DNA of 63,944 nt from Haloplanus sp. (GCF_028275055.1 NZ_JAQCNJ010000077.1:1-63944); one strand, 5' to 3'; counted from the stretch's first letter, positions 9,492 to 19,168 are shown. Program-made: numbers and translations. The notes: generated by a model not told the origin, from the sequence alone.

Positions 9492-9564
9492 CGTCCCGAC
9501 GGCGATTTGAACGCCGGTCCCTGGCTCCGGAAGCCAAGAGGATAGTCCACTACCCTATCGGGAC
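9492..9564 (-). tRNA. tRNA-Arg (anticodon CCG)
   Basis: Read on the minus strand, the acceptor stem GTCCCGA pairs with TCGGGAC. The anticodon stem TTGGC/GCCAG encloses the loop TTCCGGA, giving anticodon CCG (codon CGG). The T arm is CGGCG-TTCAAAT-CGCCG. Discriminator G; no CCA encoded and no intron. It lies 89 nt upstream of argS, whose product should charge it. Confidence 0.95.
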
Positions 9565-9595
9565 AAGATTACGTTCTTGACTTCATCGGAGTCAC

Positions 9596-9603
9596 GTATA
9601 TAT
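9596..9603 (-). promoter_or_regulatory. TATA box for tRNA-Arg
   Basis: ATATATAC on the minus strand lies about 33 nt upstream of the tRNA 5' end, a suitable distance for a short 5' leader. Confidence 0.55.
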
Positions 9604-9720
9604 GTATTGATCGGGGTTCGCCCGCCTAAACCGGTCTCGGACACGGTCGAGGCGACGGCCACCCGCCGGTTTTTTGTCCCCGACAACAGGGTTATCAGCG
9701 TCGCCGCCGTGCGTTCGTGA

Positions 9721-10320
9721 ATGTCAGATGACAAGAGCGGGCGAGACAAGCAGGCCCACGACGCCGAGGGTCGACGGCAGGCACGCGCCCTCGTCGAGGA
9801 ACTGGAACGGATGGACGAGACAAAGCCGCCGGTCGAAACGGCGACACTCGACGAGTTCGAGGCCGAACTCGGCGCGCTGACGTTCCCGGTGACGGGGGCC
9901 GATGTCGTCGCTTCGGTCGGTGACTACCCGATCGAGTCGGCCGACGGAAGCTACACCGTTGCGGATCTCATCTCCGAGACGGCCGACGAGACGTTCGACG
10001 CTCCCACGGCCGTGAGCGTGCGGGTTCAGCGGCCGACGGTCGCGGCGGCGATGAAGCGGGTCGTCGAGGCCGCCGCGACTCTCACCAACGAGACGCTCGG
10101 CCGATCACAGCACACGGGCTACGAGAGAACGTTTCGCGAACTGCGATCGATCGACGCCGTCGACGAGGACGAGGGGATCGAGGTGATCGGCGACTGGATC
10201 GTCGGCTGGATCCACGAGAAGGAGACGCTCCCGGGCTCCCGGGACGTTCGCCGGCAGGCGGCGAAGTTCTGCCGAGCGAGGGGGTACGAAATCCGAAACG
10301 ACGAGTGGCTCGGCGTATAA
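9721..10320 (+). CDS. conserved haloarchaeal protein, function unknown (DUF5789-like central part)
   Basis: A 199-residue soluble acidic protein without signal peptide. The central part (ALTFPVTGADVVASVGDY, then GSYTVADLI) resembles the small haloarchaeal DUF5789 domain; the remainder is helical and charged and ends in RRQAAKFCRARGYEIRNDEWLGV. I do not recognise a catalytic motif. It stands alone between the tRNA and a decayed region. The coding character is convincing because of the acidic composition and high GC at third positions. Confidence 0.75.
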   Translation: MSDDKSGRDKQAHDAEGRRQARALVEELERMDETKPPVETATLDEFEAELGALTFPVTGADVVASVGDYPIESADGSYTVADLISETADETFDAPTAVSVRVQRPTVAAAMKRVVEAAATLTNETLGRSQHTGYERTFRELRSIDAVDEDEGIEVIGDWIVGWIHEKETLPGSRDVRRQAAKFCRARGYEIRNDEWLGV

Positions 10321-10437
10321 TCCACCCATCCTCCAGAGGGTCGCCGCAACTCGCCCAACGGTGTGCGGTTGGCTCGTTGTCACCATGGCTACCGATCAGG
10401 GAGCCACCAGCCATGTGGATGCGACGGGCGTAGATCA

Positions 10438-10569
10438 ATGACAGCCTCCGACGACATCTTCCATGTCCTCCACGTGAACGACGACGGGACGTCCGTCGAT
10501 ACGGCCACACCCTTTCTCCAACGGGAGAACGACCGGACCGCGACGAGTGTCGACGAGGCGGGCCGGGCG
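10438..10569 (+). pseudogene. response-regulator receiver domain, N-terminal fragment
   Basis: The reading frame starting at ATG 10438 encodes FHVLHVNDDGTSVDT, then TPFLQRENDRTATSVDEAG. This closely follows the start of haloarchaeal receiver domains, for example the gene at 52832 (IHVLHVDDEPGFTD, then TFLEREDDRFRVETAVSADEG). The acidic pocket residue is altered (NDD for DDD/DDE). After about 40 residues the similarity stops and the frame continues as Arg/Pro-rich noise without the phospho-acceptor segment. I read it as a decayed remnant. Confidence 0.6.
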
Positions 10570-11069
10570 GGCGCGGTTCAAACGCTACAAAGACCGCGCG
10601 GACCGGTGGTGATTGCGGCTCCGCCACACCACGGCGGTGGTGTTTACAATCACGTCCGCCGAACACCGGACGATGTGAGACACCACCGACCGGGACCGCT
10701 CGGCGGACGACATATCCGGCGGGATGGAGGTCATCGGACCGCATACGGCGGCGGAGCGTGTGTCTGCGGTCGAGACACCGACGGGCCGCGTCCGCATCCG
10801 CATCCGCCGCGCCGACGCGGGGCGGGCGTCAGCAGAAGCGCCCGCGTCCGAGCGCCTCGTCTGAATCGGCGGGACACACCCCGGCGCGTGCAGACACCAC
10901 GTGTATCGGTGCGTGATGCGGTCACTCCGTCGGGTGTTCCCGACCTCTCGGTGTGGGGTGCAGGTGTGGTCATGACGGCTCTCGAACCGATGAGAGACGA
11001 CGGACGAGTCGCTGGGGGTGGGACGGGGCACCGAGCCGACGTGGTCACAGTTGCCGGGTCCGCGAACGA
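10570..11069. other. intergenic region, no supportable gene
   Basis: About 500 nt without a convincing gene. Open frames here have Arg/His/Pro-rich compositions typical of shadows. It is probably the eroded remainder of the receiver gene that starts at 10438. Confidence 0.5.
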
Positions 11070-12260
11070 ATGACTCCGTCGCTCCCGTCCCACCTGTTGG
11101 ATCGCTGGGTCGGCTGGCATGCGTTCGGGCTTCGGCTGACCGTCGCGCTCACCGCCGTCGTCGCCTTGCTCTCCGTTGCGACCGGTATCGCGAACATCGG
11201 CGCGCAGTCGGTTGTCGGTCCGCTTGCCGAGGTTATCCCGCGGTCGATCCAGCGGACCGCGGGGTTCACCGGAGCGCTGACCGGCTTTCTCATGATCGCG
11301 AGCGCGTACGGTCTCCGGCGTCGGCTTCGGGTAGCGTGGTATTCGACGGTGGTGCTGTTGCCCGTCACGACCATCCAAGGCGTGTTGCAATCGAGTCCGC
11401 TTTCGCTCCCGCTTGTCGCTCTCTCGGTCGTAACGCTGCCGAAGGTGTTGTACACCCGGCGGCGATTTGACCGGACAGCCGAATTGACGCCGGCACAGCT
11501 CGCCGCGGGCGTGGCAATCGCCGGGACACAGATCTACGGCACCGTCGGTACGTACGCGCTCCGCGAGGACTTCGCCGGCGTCTCGACGCTCGTCGACGCA
11601 TTCTACTACACGCTCGTTACCGCGAGCACGGTCGGCTACGGCGACGTGACGCCCACCTCGCAGGTCGCACGGCTGTTCGGTATGTCGGTGGTCGTTATCG
11701 GGACGGCCAGTTTCGCGGTCGCCCTCGGAACACTCTTAGGGCCGGTCATTCAAGCGCGGTTCGCGAGGGCACTCGGACGTATGTCAGACACCGACCTCAA
11801 ACGGCTCGACGACCACGTACTCGTGCTCGGTTACAGCGACATCGTCGCTGCCATCCTCGACGAGAACCCCGACCCCGACTCCGACGTGGTGGTCGTTACA
11901 CCCGACCGCGAGGTGATACAGAGCCTTACCGACCGGGACATCGGCGCCCTCGCCGCCGACCCCGACGACGAGTCGTCGCTCCACGAGGCCGGCGTCGAAC
12001 GCGCCCGACTGGCCATCGTCGCGACCGGTGACGACGCCGCCGACGCACTGACCATCCTGACCGTCCGGCAGCTCAACCCCGACGTGGAGATCCGCGCCGT
12101 CGCGACCAACCGCGAGAACGTGCGAAAGCTGGAAGACGCCGGCGCAACCTCCGTCATCAGCCCGATCGTGATCGCGGCCAAACAGCTTCTCGACCCATCG
12201 CCCGGGGATGGCACCGGCGTGGACCTCCTGACCGAGGCCCCCGACGATGGCGACGGCTGA
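11070..12260 (+). CDS. potassium channel with RCK/TrkA-N regulatory domain
   Basis: A 396-residue protein. Four or more hydrophobic segments occupy residues 1-220. A pore loop carries the K+ selectivity filter TVGYGD (in TLVTASTVGYGDVTP), followed by the inner helix. From about residue 240 a Rossmann-type TrkA-N/RCK domain begins (HVLVLGYSDIVAAIL in place of the classic GxGxxG) and continues through SSLHEAGVERARLAIVAT and DDAADALTILTVRQLNP. The start at 11070 was chosen because upstream codons in this frame are Arg-rich noise. Role: ligand- or NAD-gated K+ flux, important for the salt-in strategy of haloarchaea. Confidence 0.92.
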   Translation: MTPSLPSHLLDRWVGWHAFGLRLTVALTAVVALLSVATGIANIGAQSVVGPLAEVIPRSIQRTAGFTGALTGFLMIASAYGLRRRLRVAWYSTVVLLPVTTIQGVLQSSPLSLPLVALSVVTLPKVLYTRRRFDRTAELTPAQLAAGVAIAGTQIYGTVGTYALREDFAGVSTLVDAFYYTLVTASTVGYGDVTPTSQVARLFGMSVVVIGTASFAVALGTLLGPVIQARFARALGRMSDTDLKRLDDHVLVLGYSDIVAAILDENPDPDSDVVVVTPDREVIQSLTDRDIGALAADPDDESSLHEAGVERARLAIVATGDDAADALTILTVRQLNPDVEIRAVATNRENVRKLEDAGATSVISPIVIAAKQLLDPSPGDGTGVDLLTEAPDDGDG

Positions 12261-12340
12261 TGTGCCGGCTCCTCGGGACACGGATCGCATCGCCCCGGCG
12301 AGCCGGACGGTTTTTGTTCGTCGCCGCGGAACCCCGCCGT

Positions 12341-12715
12341 ATGGTTTTAGCGAACGGTGCCGTAACCGCCCTCCAGACCGGCGACGGAAGCCTCGGTGTC
12401 GTCGTGGTTCAACTCGTTATCGGGATCGCTCAGTTGGCCGGGATGTGGGCAGTGTTCAAAAAGGCGGATCGCGCGGGATGGGCGGCCATCATCCCGGTCT
12501 ACAACCTTTATGTCATGCTTCAGATCGGCGACAACGCGTGGTGGTGGCTGCCGGTTCTACTCGTCCCGCTGGTGAATATCTACGCGCTGTACCGGATTCA
12601 CGCGGGTGTCGCCCGCGCCTTCGGCAAAGGAATCGGCTTCGGCCTCGGACTGGCCTTTCTCGGTCCGATTTGCTTCCCCGTACTCGGATTCGGCAACTAC
12701 CGGTACACCGGGTGA
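12341..12715 (+). CDS. DUF5684 family membrane protein
   Basis: A 124-residue protein with three to four hydrophobic segments and the motif KADRAGWAAIIPVYNLYVML, then NAWWWLPVLLVP and AFGKGIGFGLGLAFLGPICFP, as in DUF5684 proteins. Function unknown. A TATA-like GGTTTTTGT lies about 27 nt upstream of the ATG, so the mRNA is probably leaderless and the upstream in-frame codons are not translated. Confidence 0.85.
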   Translation: MVLANGAVTALQTGDGSLGVVVVQLVIGIAQLAGMWAVFKKADRAGWAAIIPVYNLYVMLQIGDNAWWWLPVLLVPLVNIYALYRIHAGVARAFGKGIGFGLGLAFLGPICFPVLGFGNYRYTG

Positions 12716-12937
12716 TAGAGGGTGTAGCGGGGTTGGCGGCGTACGCGAGAGACGTGTGGTCGGGTACATACCTCCAGAGTAAACGGTCATCGGGCCCGTC
12801 TCGGACGGACCCGAACTGACCCGCCCGGAGCGACACGGGAACCCCGTCTGGTCTGGGTGTATAACGGATCCGAGGCGTCGGTGAGGTGGGCAACGACCGA
12901 CAGTTCTTAATATTCGGGGGTTGTCATGTACGATGGC

Positions 12938-14206
12938 ATGGGACTCGAGGTCAGCGCTTCGTACGGGATTCTGGCTTTTGCACTCTTCATGTCCGTAGGG
13001 ATCATGTACGGATCGGTCTGGAACGCGGCCGAACGAACGAGCGATTCGCTGGAAGACGAGCGGACACACTCCGATGAACTTCGGAAGACCGACATCACGG
13101 TCGTCGGTGCGGACTATGCCGCCGGCACGCTTCGGCTCAGTGTGAAAAACACGGGGGCGACGGAACTGTCCGTCTCCGCGACCGACATCCTCGTCGACGG
13201 GCGGTATATCACGGCGGAGAGTAGGGACAGCACCGTCGTCGGGGAACGCAACACCGGCGTGTGGGCACAGGGGGAGACGCTCGAATTCCGTGTCGACGCC
13301 CCGCCTCCCACCTACGTGAAGGTCGTCACCGAGTACGGCGTCGCATCGAGGGTGCCGGTCGATGTCTTCAGACAGACGGCGAACGTCGCGTTTACCGACG
13401 ACACCGACTCCCTCCGGTCGTACGGACGCGACGATCGGTACACGAACTACCCGGGAACGGCGACAGCGGTCGGCCCTCCGATATCGAACTTCCTCACCCA
13501 GAAGGTCAATGAACTCCCGTCGGTCACCAGCGGTGGGAACGTGACTGTCGCGACCGAGACGGGGAATCGGGTCGTTCTCGCAACCGACGCACGAACCGGG
13601 TTCACCCGGCTCTCGGCGGGCCGTTGGCAGGGTAGCGATCCGTCTATCTTCTATGTCAACGGCACGTCACACATCGTCCGGGTGACCAGCGACGGAACGA
13701 CCACACCGATCGATGCGGAATCGAGTATAGAAGCACAGGGAGTCGCCGGAATCGGCGACATCGACGGCGATGGGGCCGTCGAACTGATCTACGGCGGCAA
13801 CGGTCCGGACGGGACGAGCAACTCGGTCATCTACATCGACGACGACGGGACGGTCGTCGGCACCGGTGTGGGGTACGGTACCAACAACGGCATCGGTCTC
13901 GGCGAACCGGCCGATTTCAACGGTGACGGAACGGTCCGTGTGCCCTACGTCGATGGGGGTAACAACATCAAGCTCACCGACGAAAACGGTGACACCACGG
14001 CGCTGACCAGCAGCGGCACGGCGGCGAAGGCACCCATCGCGGCGGGCAACTTCGACGGCGACGATCCGCTGGAGATATACTTCGTCGGTGCGGACACCGG
14101 GAGGCTCAAACTCATCGACAACGCGACCCGTGAGAACACGATCAGAACGGTTACCGACGACCAAGGGAACACGACCACCGTCGATAACGACGCCGGAGTC
14201 GCGTGA
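12938..14206 (+). CDS. FlaG/pilin-like N-terminus fused to FG-GAP (integrin-like) repeats
   Basis: A 422-residue protein. Residues 1-25 form one hydrophobic helix (SYGILAFALFMSVGIMYGSVW). Next comes a beta-rich domain (VVGADYAAGTLRLSVKNTGATELSV, then DILVDGRYI) that looks like the archaellum stator proteins FlaG/FlaF. From about residue 200 there are FG-GAP/VCBS-type Ca-binding repeats: GIGDIDGDGAVELIYGG, then ADFNGDGTVRVPYVD, then AGNFDGDDPLEIYFVG. ATG 12938 was chosen because the TATA CTTAATAT lies 28 nt upstream; ATG 12926 adds four residues. Probably exported and membrane-anchored, acting in surface binding. No other archaellum genes are nearby. Confidence 0.78.
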   Translation: MGLEVSASYGILAFALFMSVGIMYGSVWNAAERTSDSLEDERTHSDELRKTDITVVGADYAAGTLRLSVKNTGATELSVSATDILVDGRYITAESRDSTVVGERNTGVWAQGETLEFRVDAPPPTYVKVVTEYGVASRVPVDVFRQTANVAFTDDTDSLRSYGRDDRYTNYPGTATAVGPPISNFLTQKVNELPSVTSGGNVTVATETGNRVVLATDARTGFTRLSAGRWQGSDPSIFYVNGTSHIVRVTSDGTTTPIDAESSIEAQGVAGIGDIDGDGAVELIYGGNGPDGTSNSVIYIDDDGTVVGTGVGYGTNNGIGLGEPADFNGDGTVRVPYVDGGNNIKLTDENGDTTALTSSGTAAKAPIAAGNFDGDDPLEIYFVGADTGRLKLIDNATRENTIRTVTDDQGNTTTVDNDAGVA

Positions 14207-14733
14207 CCGGTTCCGACGCGCCGTGGTCGGTTCCGTCGACAGCGCGGGACACACTCGCCGGCGCATCGATGACAGCGGGGCTGAACTGGTGGCTGATCGG
14301 ACGCCTGAGCACCAATGTCGGTCACCTGACACACCGTCTATCGGAACGGGTCGAACTACCCCATCGAGCGCCGGACAACCCGACTCGGATCGGGTCGTGT
14401 GGGCCGACCGAGAGTTCTCACGACAAGCCTCCGGTGTCGCACATCTCTCCGGTATGATTCTCGGAGCCACCGTCGCACTGCTCAACACCCACCGCTAACG
14501 GCGTACGAATAGGGGTGTGGATGTTTTCTATCCTCGGGGAATCCGGGAGTTCGAACGTCGTGTGTCGGGACAGTTAGCTCGCACGTTTACTCGATTTTTC
14601 ATCGCTAATGGGATTAAAAACGACGACCGGCCGCCGCAGACGTTCTCTACATCGGTCACGCGGTTACGCATAAACGCCACGTGATTCAAACGACAGTGTC
14701 GCATGCAGGGCGTGTCTCGGTTACGGCCGGGAA
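14207..14733. other. intergenic region, no supportable gene
   Basis: About 530 nt between convergent genes. The right part (14520-14680) is AT-richer, with a TATA-like GGGATTAAAAAC at about 14610, but no coding frame follows it. Two open frames (one starting with GTG at the stop of the preceding gene) look like chance frames. Confidence 0.5.
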
Positions 14734-15735
14734 TTACTCACCACCCGGGGCAGTCGGCTGATCGTCGTCCGCCGACGAGGCCGGAAGCAGTACCGTCGGA
14801 ACAACCCGCGTGAGGACGACCATCCCGCTCAACTCGACCAGTGTCTGTGTGACGACGATTGCCGGTACCAATTCGTAGCCGGCCGGCAGCGCCAACGCCA
14901 ACGGCAGAACGACCAGCGAGTTCCGCGTCACGGAGGTGAACACCAGTGCCCGCCGCTCACCGACCGCCATCCCGAGCAGACCGCCCGACAGTCGCCCGAG
15001 CAACGGCATGATGAGCAGAAACGCGACGTAGACGGGCACGACCACTGCAATCCGGTCGAACGCGCCCTGTACGCGAGGGAACTGCGAGGCGATCACCACG
15101 AACAGTGTCATCCCCATCATCGGCACGGGGAACCACCCCAGCGCCTCCTGTACCGACTCGATTCGGGGCGATTGCTCCGCTCCGGCCTCTGTAAGCCACG
15201 CCAGTCCCAGCGGCAGGGCGATGAGCAGCACAAACGCCTCAACGAACGGACCGGCTTCAACGACCGCCGCGAACTCCGGGCCGACGAACAGCCAGAGATA
15301 CACCGGAAGCAGGAGCAGTTGTGCCAGCATCAGCACCGGCGTCGTCGCGGTGAGTTGTTCGGCGTCACCATCAGCAAGATCGGTAAAGGTGATGACGTAG
15401 TCGATACACGGCGTCAACAGCACCAGCAACACGCCGACGAGGATAACCCGATCGGACGGCAGAGCGCGGGTGAGCCCCCACACCACGACCGGGACGACGA
15501 GAAAGTTCAGCCCGAGTGCGGCCCCGATGAACCGTCCGTTGGTGAACGCATGGCGGAAGCGTACGAACGGAATCTCGAGAAAGGTCACGTACAACAGAAC
15601 GGCCAGAATGGGATTGATACCGTTTTCGATGTGGGTGGCCCACGCCGGCCGGCCTGCTCCGACGGCGACCGACAGTGCGACCGCGGCCGCGTACACGAGG
15701 ACTTGGTGTCGACGGAGCCATTCGTTTGCCTGCAT
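14734..15735 (-). CDS. BASS/ACR3-like secondary transporter
   Basis: A 333-residue protein with about ten membrane segments. The segments LYVTFLEIPFVRFRHAF, LTPCIDYVITFTDLADGDAEQL (the conserved TPC motif of the bile acid:sodium symporter/ACR3 superfamily) and SVTRNSLVVLPLALALP support membership in this superfamily. Homologues are often annotated as arsenic resistance or bile-acid:Na+ symporter proteins. No ars genes are nearby, so the substrate is open. Confidence 0.8.
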   Translation of the reverse strand: MQANEWLRRHQVLVYAAAVALSVAVGAGRPAWATHIENGINPILAVLLYVTFLEIPFVRFRHAFTNGRFIGAALGLNFLVVPVVVWGLTRALPSDRVILVGVLLVLLTPCIDYVITFTDLADGDAEQLTATTPVLMLAQLLLLPVYLWLFVGPEFAAVVEAGPFVEAFVLLIALPLGLAWLTEAGAEQSPRIESVQEALGWFPVPMMGMTLFVVIASQFPRVQGAFDRIAVVVPVYVAFLLIMPLLGRLSGGLLGMAVGERRALVFTSVTRNSLVVLPLALALPAGYELVPAIVVTQTLVELSGMVVLTRVVPTVLLPASSADDDQPTAPGGE

Positions 15736-15953
15736 TCATCGGTGAATTCGTCGCCTCGGGCTAACCTCTTTTCTATCGGTCGTCGGGTCGTCGACAACAT
15801 GTGGATGCGTCTCGGCGCGACGGCGAACGCGCTCCGACCGGCCGGTATCGAACCCGAGCGATTCGAGTAGCAGCCTCGGCTGTGGGTCGAGTTCCCGCAG
15901 AATCCTGGGAAGAGGCTACCGAGCACACAAGGTTGTATCCGACACGCCCGTTC

Positions 15954-16873
15954 TCATCCACGGATCGCAAGATAGAGCATCGCCGCCCCGAACGTCCCGA
16001 GGGTCGCGGCCACGTATGCAACGATAGGGAGAACGTCGGCCCCGACGACGACGAATCCGCCCGTCGCCCCGAGAAAAACGACCCCAAGACCCCCGAGAAC
16101 GACCCGAACGGCCCTGGTTAGTCCGTCGCCGGGCGTCCAGTCGTGTGTCCGGATCACGGTGTCGAGGGCCGTCTCAACCTCGGCGGCGGTGTCGTTCGGG
16201 ACAACGAACATGAGCGGTCGACCCCACCATCCCCGGGAGCGGTACCGGGGAAAAAGATCGTGTAGTTACCCACCTGTCGCTCGTGGACGCGCTCAAGCGG
16301 CGAGATATCGAACGTCCGAACCTGCCTGTCGTCCGGGTCAAGCCTCGCATTACCGGTGTAGTCGGCGGCTGCCGCGCCGCTCACCTGCCAGAGCGAGGCC
16401 GTCTCCGGGTCGAGTCGGCCAACCGTGTATCGGAGGTCGACAACCACCTTACAGGCAACGAGAGCGCCCACATACACAAGTAACAGTTCCGGCCGAATCG
16501 CCGGCAGCAAGAGCACGATACCGGCGCCGAGCAAGGTGATTGGGAGATAGCGGAGACGAACCCATCCCACCGGTGGTGCAAGCCTCGCCACCTCACGCTC
16601 GGTCACATACCCGACCGCAAGCAGAATGTACACCAGCGACGCCGGTCCACCGATAAACAGGAGAACGACGACGAGAACCGTCGATCCGACGTTTTCGCCG
16701 GCGGTTCCGTCCACGATGACGAACACGAGCGCCCCAAGCAGCGCAACCCCGAGCAGTCCGGGGATACCGGCGGCGAGATGTAACACCGTGAGTCGAATCC
16801 GGTCGGTGTCGCGGTCCGGGAACACGGCCCACGTGACAGCCGAGTCCGCGGCGCTTTGCTCGGTAGTGGCCAT
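15954..16873 (-). pseudogene. haloarchaeal membrane protein split by a frameshift
   Basis: Starts at MATTEQSAADSAV (ATG complementary to 16871-16873). Four to five hydrophobic segments follow and then a soluble part ending QVGNYTIFFPGTAPG at about 16230. There the frame leaves coding sense and reads Ser/Arg/Pro-rich residues to a stop at 16154. The overlapping frame continues sensibly as WWGRPLMFVVPNDTAAEV, then two further membrane segments, and ends at 15954. A one-base indel near the homopolymer-rich CCCCGGGGAAAAA area (about 16215-16255) would join the two. It could be a true frameshift mutation or a sequence error. The family is unknown; the DUF6498 gene upstream has a similar layout. 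Confidence 0.65.
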
Positions 16874-17115
16874 TGTCGTAGAGGTTCCCTCGTCTCGCCA
16901 GGTTCGTATTCCGGACGGGGCTACAAAGCTTCGACAAAGACGCCAGGCCAGCGTTGTGGCTCCCATCGCACCCGTGTTCGGATTCCTGCCGAGTAGTGCT
17001 TTTCGACCACGTGTGGTAGGTGTCGGCTCTCACTCCCGACTTTTACCGGACCATCGAGCCACCGACCGCAGGGTCGCTCCGGCTCGCCCGGTTTGACACC
17101 GACAGGCGGTCGTTC

Positions 17116-18504
17116 TCAGATTCGTCTGAGCGCCGCCCACAACATCAGCACCACCGGTAGCAGAAAGATCGGCCCGACGCTGATGGCGAGACCGACCAGC
17201 TGTGCGGTGTTCAGCGCTGGACTGAACGCGAGACCGGCCGGCACGGCGAGAAACGAAAGCGCAAGCAGCACCGCGGACACGATAACGGCCACATCCCGCT
17301 CGGGACGGGTAGAGTCCGATACGGGGAGGTCGAGCGTCTCGACTGTGGCGTCGAGGTCGGCGACCGGGCCGAGTTGGACATCACGGTCGCCGGGGGCTGC
17401 CCCGGATACCTCTAGTGTCCCGGTGTCGAGCAGTCGATCGGGTATCGCGTTGCGGGTCGAGAACGTGGTCGTGTTCACCGGGGCGGTCCACTGGACGGCC
17501 CCGAGCACGGTGTCGTAGGCCACGAGTCGGCGCTCGTACCGACGATACTCGATCGTTCCGTACCGCAGATAGTAACTCCCGATACGCGCGCCGGCAACGA
17601 CGAGGACGAACGCCACCCACAGCCCAACCCAGACCGGTCCACCGGTGAGCGCGGCGAGTGTGAGTGCGGCGAGGATGGCGAGCGTGGATCGGTGGACAAA
17701 CCCGAACGCGACCATCGGGAGGCTCCCGAGAAGAACCGGTGCCGTGTCGACGGAAGCCCGTCCGAGAACGGGTCCCTCGGGAGCATCGACATCCGGAAGC
17801 GGCTCGGTGTGGTTCCCGTCGACTGCCCCTTCGATAACGGCCGGCACCGGAAGGTCCGTATGTTCGGTGACGATCCGATAGACGGAGGCCGCGGTCTTGG
17901 CGATGACGATGCCGGTAAGCAGGAACAGCCCATCGGGTCGGTCGCCGATGCCGGCGACAAACCCCAACACGAGAAGCACAAGGCCGAGCTGTACAGGTTC
18001 ACGCAGGATCTCCTGTGCGGAGACCTCGGTGTACGCTCGACCGGCGAGGTAGTCTGACCGGAACTCGTCGACCTGTGTGATCAACAGTCCGATACCGGCG
18101 ACGAGCAGGTCCAGCGAGGGACGTATCGCCGGTCCCGCCGTCAGCCAGTAGAGAAGACTCACCGGAAAGACGGCGACGATCCAGAACCCGAGTATCGACG
18201 CCGCGAACGGAACGTTCCGTGGATAGACCGCCGGTATCCGGGAGGTGAGACGCCAGCCGCCGCGCTTCTCGCGGAGTTCGTGGAGTGGCTCGATATCCGG
18301 AACCCCCGGCGAGCCACGCTCGGCGAACAGTGCCTTCGCCGCGGCCAGCAGCACCGTGACCAGGCTTTCGAGCCAGTAGAGCAACAGAAGCGAGTAGACG
18401 TCCCACCCGAGGGTCAGGACGCCGACCAGCGGAACGAGGTTGGCGACGGCCGCGACGCTCCCGACACGACGTGTTTCCAACTCCGTGGGGGGGCGGACGT
18501 GCAT
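17116..18504 (-). CDS. DUF6498-containing integral membrane protein
   Basis: A 462-residue protein. The N-terminal half has about eight membrane segments, with NLVPLVGVLTLGWDVYSLLLLYWLESLV and a RNVPFAASILGFWIVAVFPVSLLYWL block that match the DUF6498 pattern. The C-terminal third holds two further hydrophobic pairs around a beta-rich soluble stretch (TGTLEVSGAAPGDRDVQL). No catalytic motif and no known function. The partially similar, frameshifted membrane gene lies downstream on the same strand. Confidence 0.78.
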   Translation of the reverse strand: MHVRPPTELETRRVGSVAAVANLVPLVGVLTLGWDVYSLLLLYWLESLVTVLLAAAKALFAERGSPGVPDIEPLHELREKRGGWRLTSRIPAVYPRNVPFAASILGFWIVAVFPVSLLYWLTAGPAIRPSLDLLVAGIGLLITQVDEFRSDYLAGRAYTEVSAQEILREPVQLGLVLLVLGFVAGIGDRPDGLFLLTGIVIAKTAASVYRIVTEHTDLPVPAVIEGAVDGNHTEPLPDVDAPEGPVLGRASVDTAPVLLGSLPMVAFGFVHRSTLAILAALTLAALTGGPVWVGLWVAFVLVVAGARIGSYYLRYGTIEYRRYERRLVAYDTVLGAVQWTAPVNTTTFSTRNAIPDRLLDTGTLEVSGAAPGDRDVQLGPVADLDATVETLDLPVSDSTRPERDVAVIVSAVLLALSFLAVPAGLAFSPALNTAQLVGLAISVGPIFLLPVVLMLWAALRRI

Positions 18505-18574
18505 GTATCAGCCGAGTCGTGGACGCGAGTTCTCGTTTGGTATCATGACAGCTCGCACGGACGGCCGGCGCTCA

Positions 18575-18772
18575 TCACAACCGACGGGCAAGTTCGTATG
18601 CGAGAGTCGCCGGAACGGTGATACTCAACGCGACGAAGATCACGTCGTTGACCGTCGGGCCGGATCGAGTGAGCGCGGCGAAAAACACCACTGCACCGGT
18701 GGCGAGAACGCTGGCGACGGTCGCGACGTATCCCGGGTTCGTCCGGTTCACTCTGTGTGTCTCGGAGGGCAT
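18575..18772 (-). CDS. small two-helix membrane protein
   Basis: A 65-residue protein, MPSETHRVNRTNPGYVATVA then two hydrophobic helices (SVLATGAVVFFAAL and VIFVALSITVPATLAYELA). The minus-strand TATTATT box at 18804-18811 is about 34 nt upstream, which supports this ATG rather than the longer frame to 19105. No known family. It follows the usual pattern of small haloarchaeal membrane proteins. Confidence 0.6.
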   Translation of the reverse strand: MPSETHRVNRTNPGYVATVASVLATGAVVFFAALTRSGPTVNDVIFVALSITVPATLAYELARRL

Positions 18773-19168
18773 GTGCGATGGCACCATCGTGTGGTATCGA
18801 GACAATAATAAAGAATACGCATGTCGGAGTGCCCAAGCGGCGACACTCACGGCGTTCTCGTTGCGTCGCCGCGACCACACGGACACCGGGTGCACTGCCG
18901 CCAGCCACCGGTTCGAGGTTACGGGCCGTCGCTCGGAGCCACCACAAGCGAGGGAGCCGTCGGACCCGAATATCACCGTCGGCCGTCGTTGTGCTTCGGT
19001 CCGCCGACGTGCCCACAAGCGTGCGACGGGACACCGTGTGGCCGTTGGAATCCGTCGGAGGCGCACGAAACGGACGACCGATTCCTCTCGGCGAGTGCCT
19101 GTCAAACCAGTTTCCGCTTCGGAAACGGTGCGGAGGCTGGTTTACAAAGGCACGATGTACACCGGAGT
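18773..19168. other. divergent intergenic region with a minus-strand promoter
   Basis: Contains the AT-rich ACAATAATAAAG (18802-18812), which reads as a TATA box for the small membrane gene at 18772. The rest, towards the DUF4097 gene, shows no coding frame I would defend. Confidence 0.5.

Noticed and set aside
10585-11031. Long minus-strand open frame (148 codons)
   Set aside because: Arg/Ser/Thr-rich composition without hydrophobic core; typical antisense shadow in GC-rich DNA.
14203-14457. GTG-started frame overlapping the stop of the FG-GAP gene
   Set aside because: No family pattern and shadow-like composition; overlap with TGA seems fortuitous.
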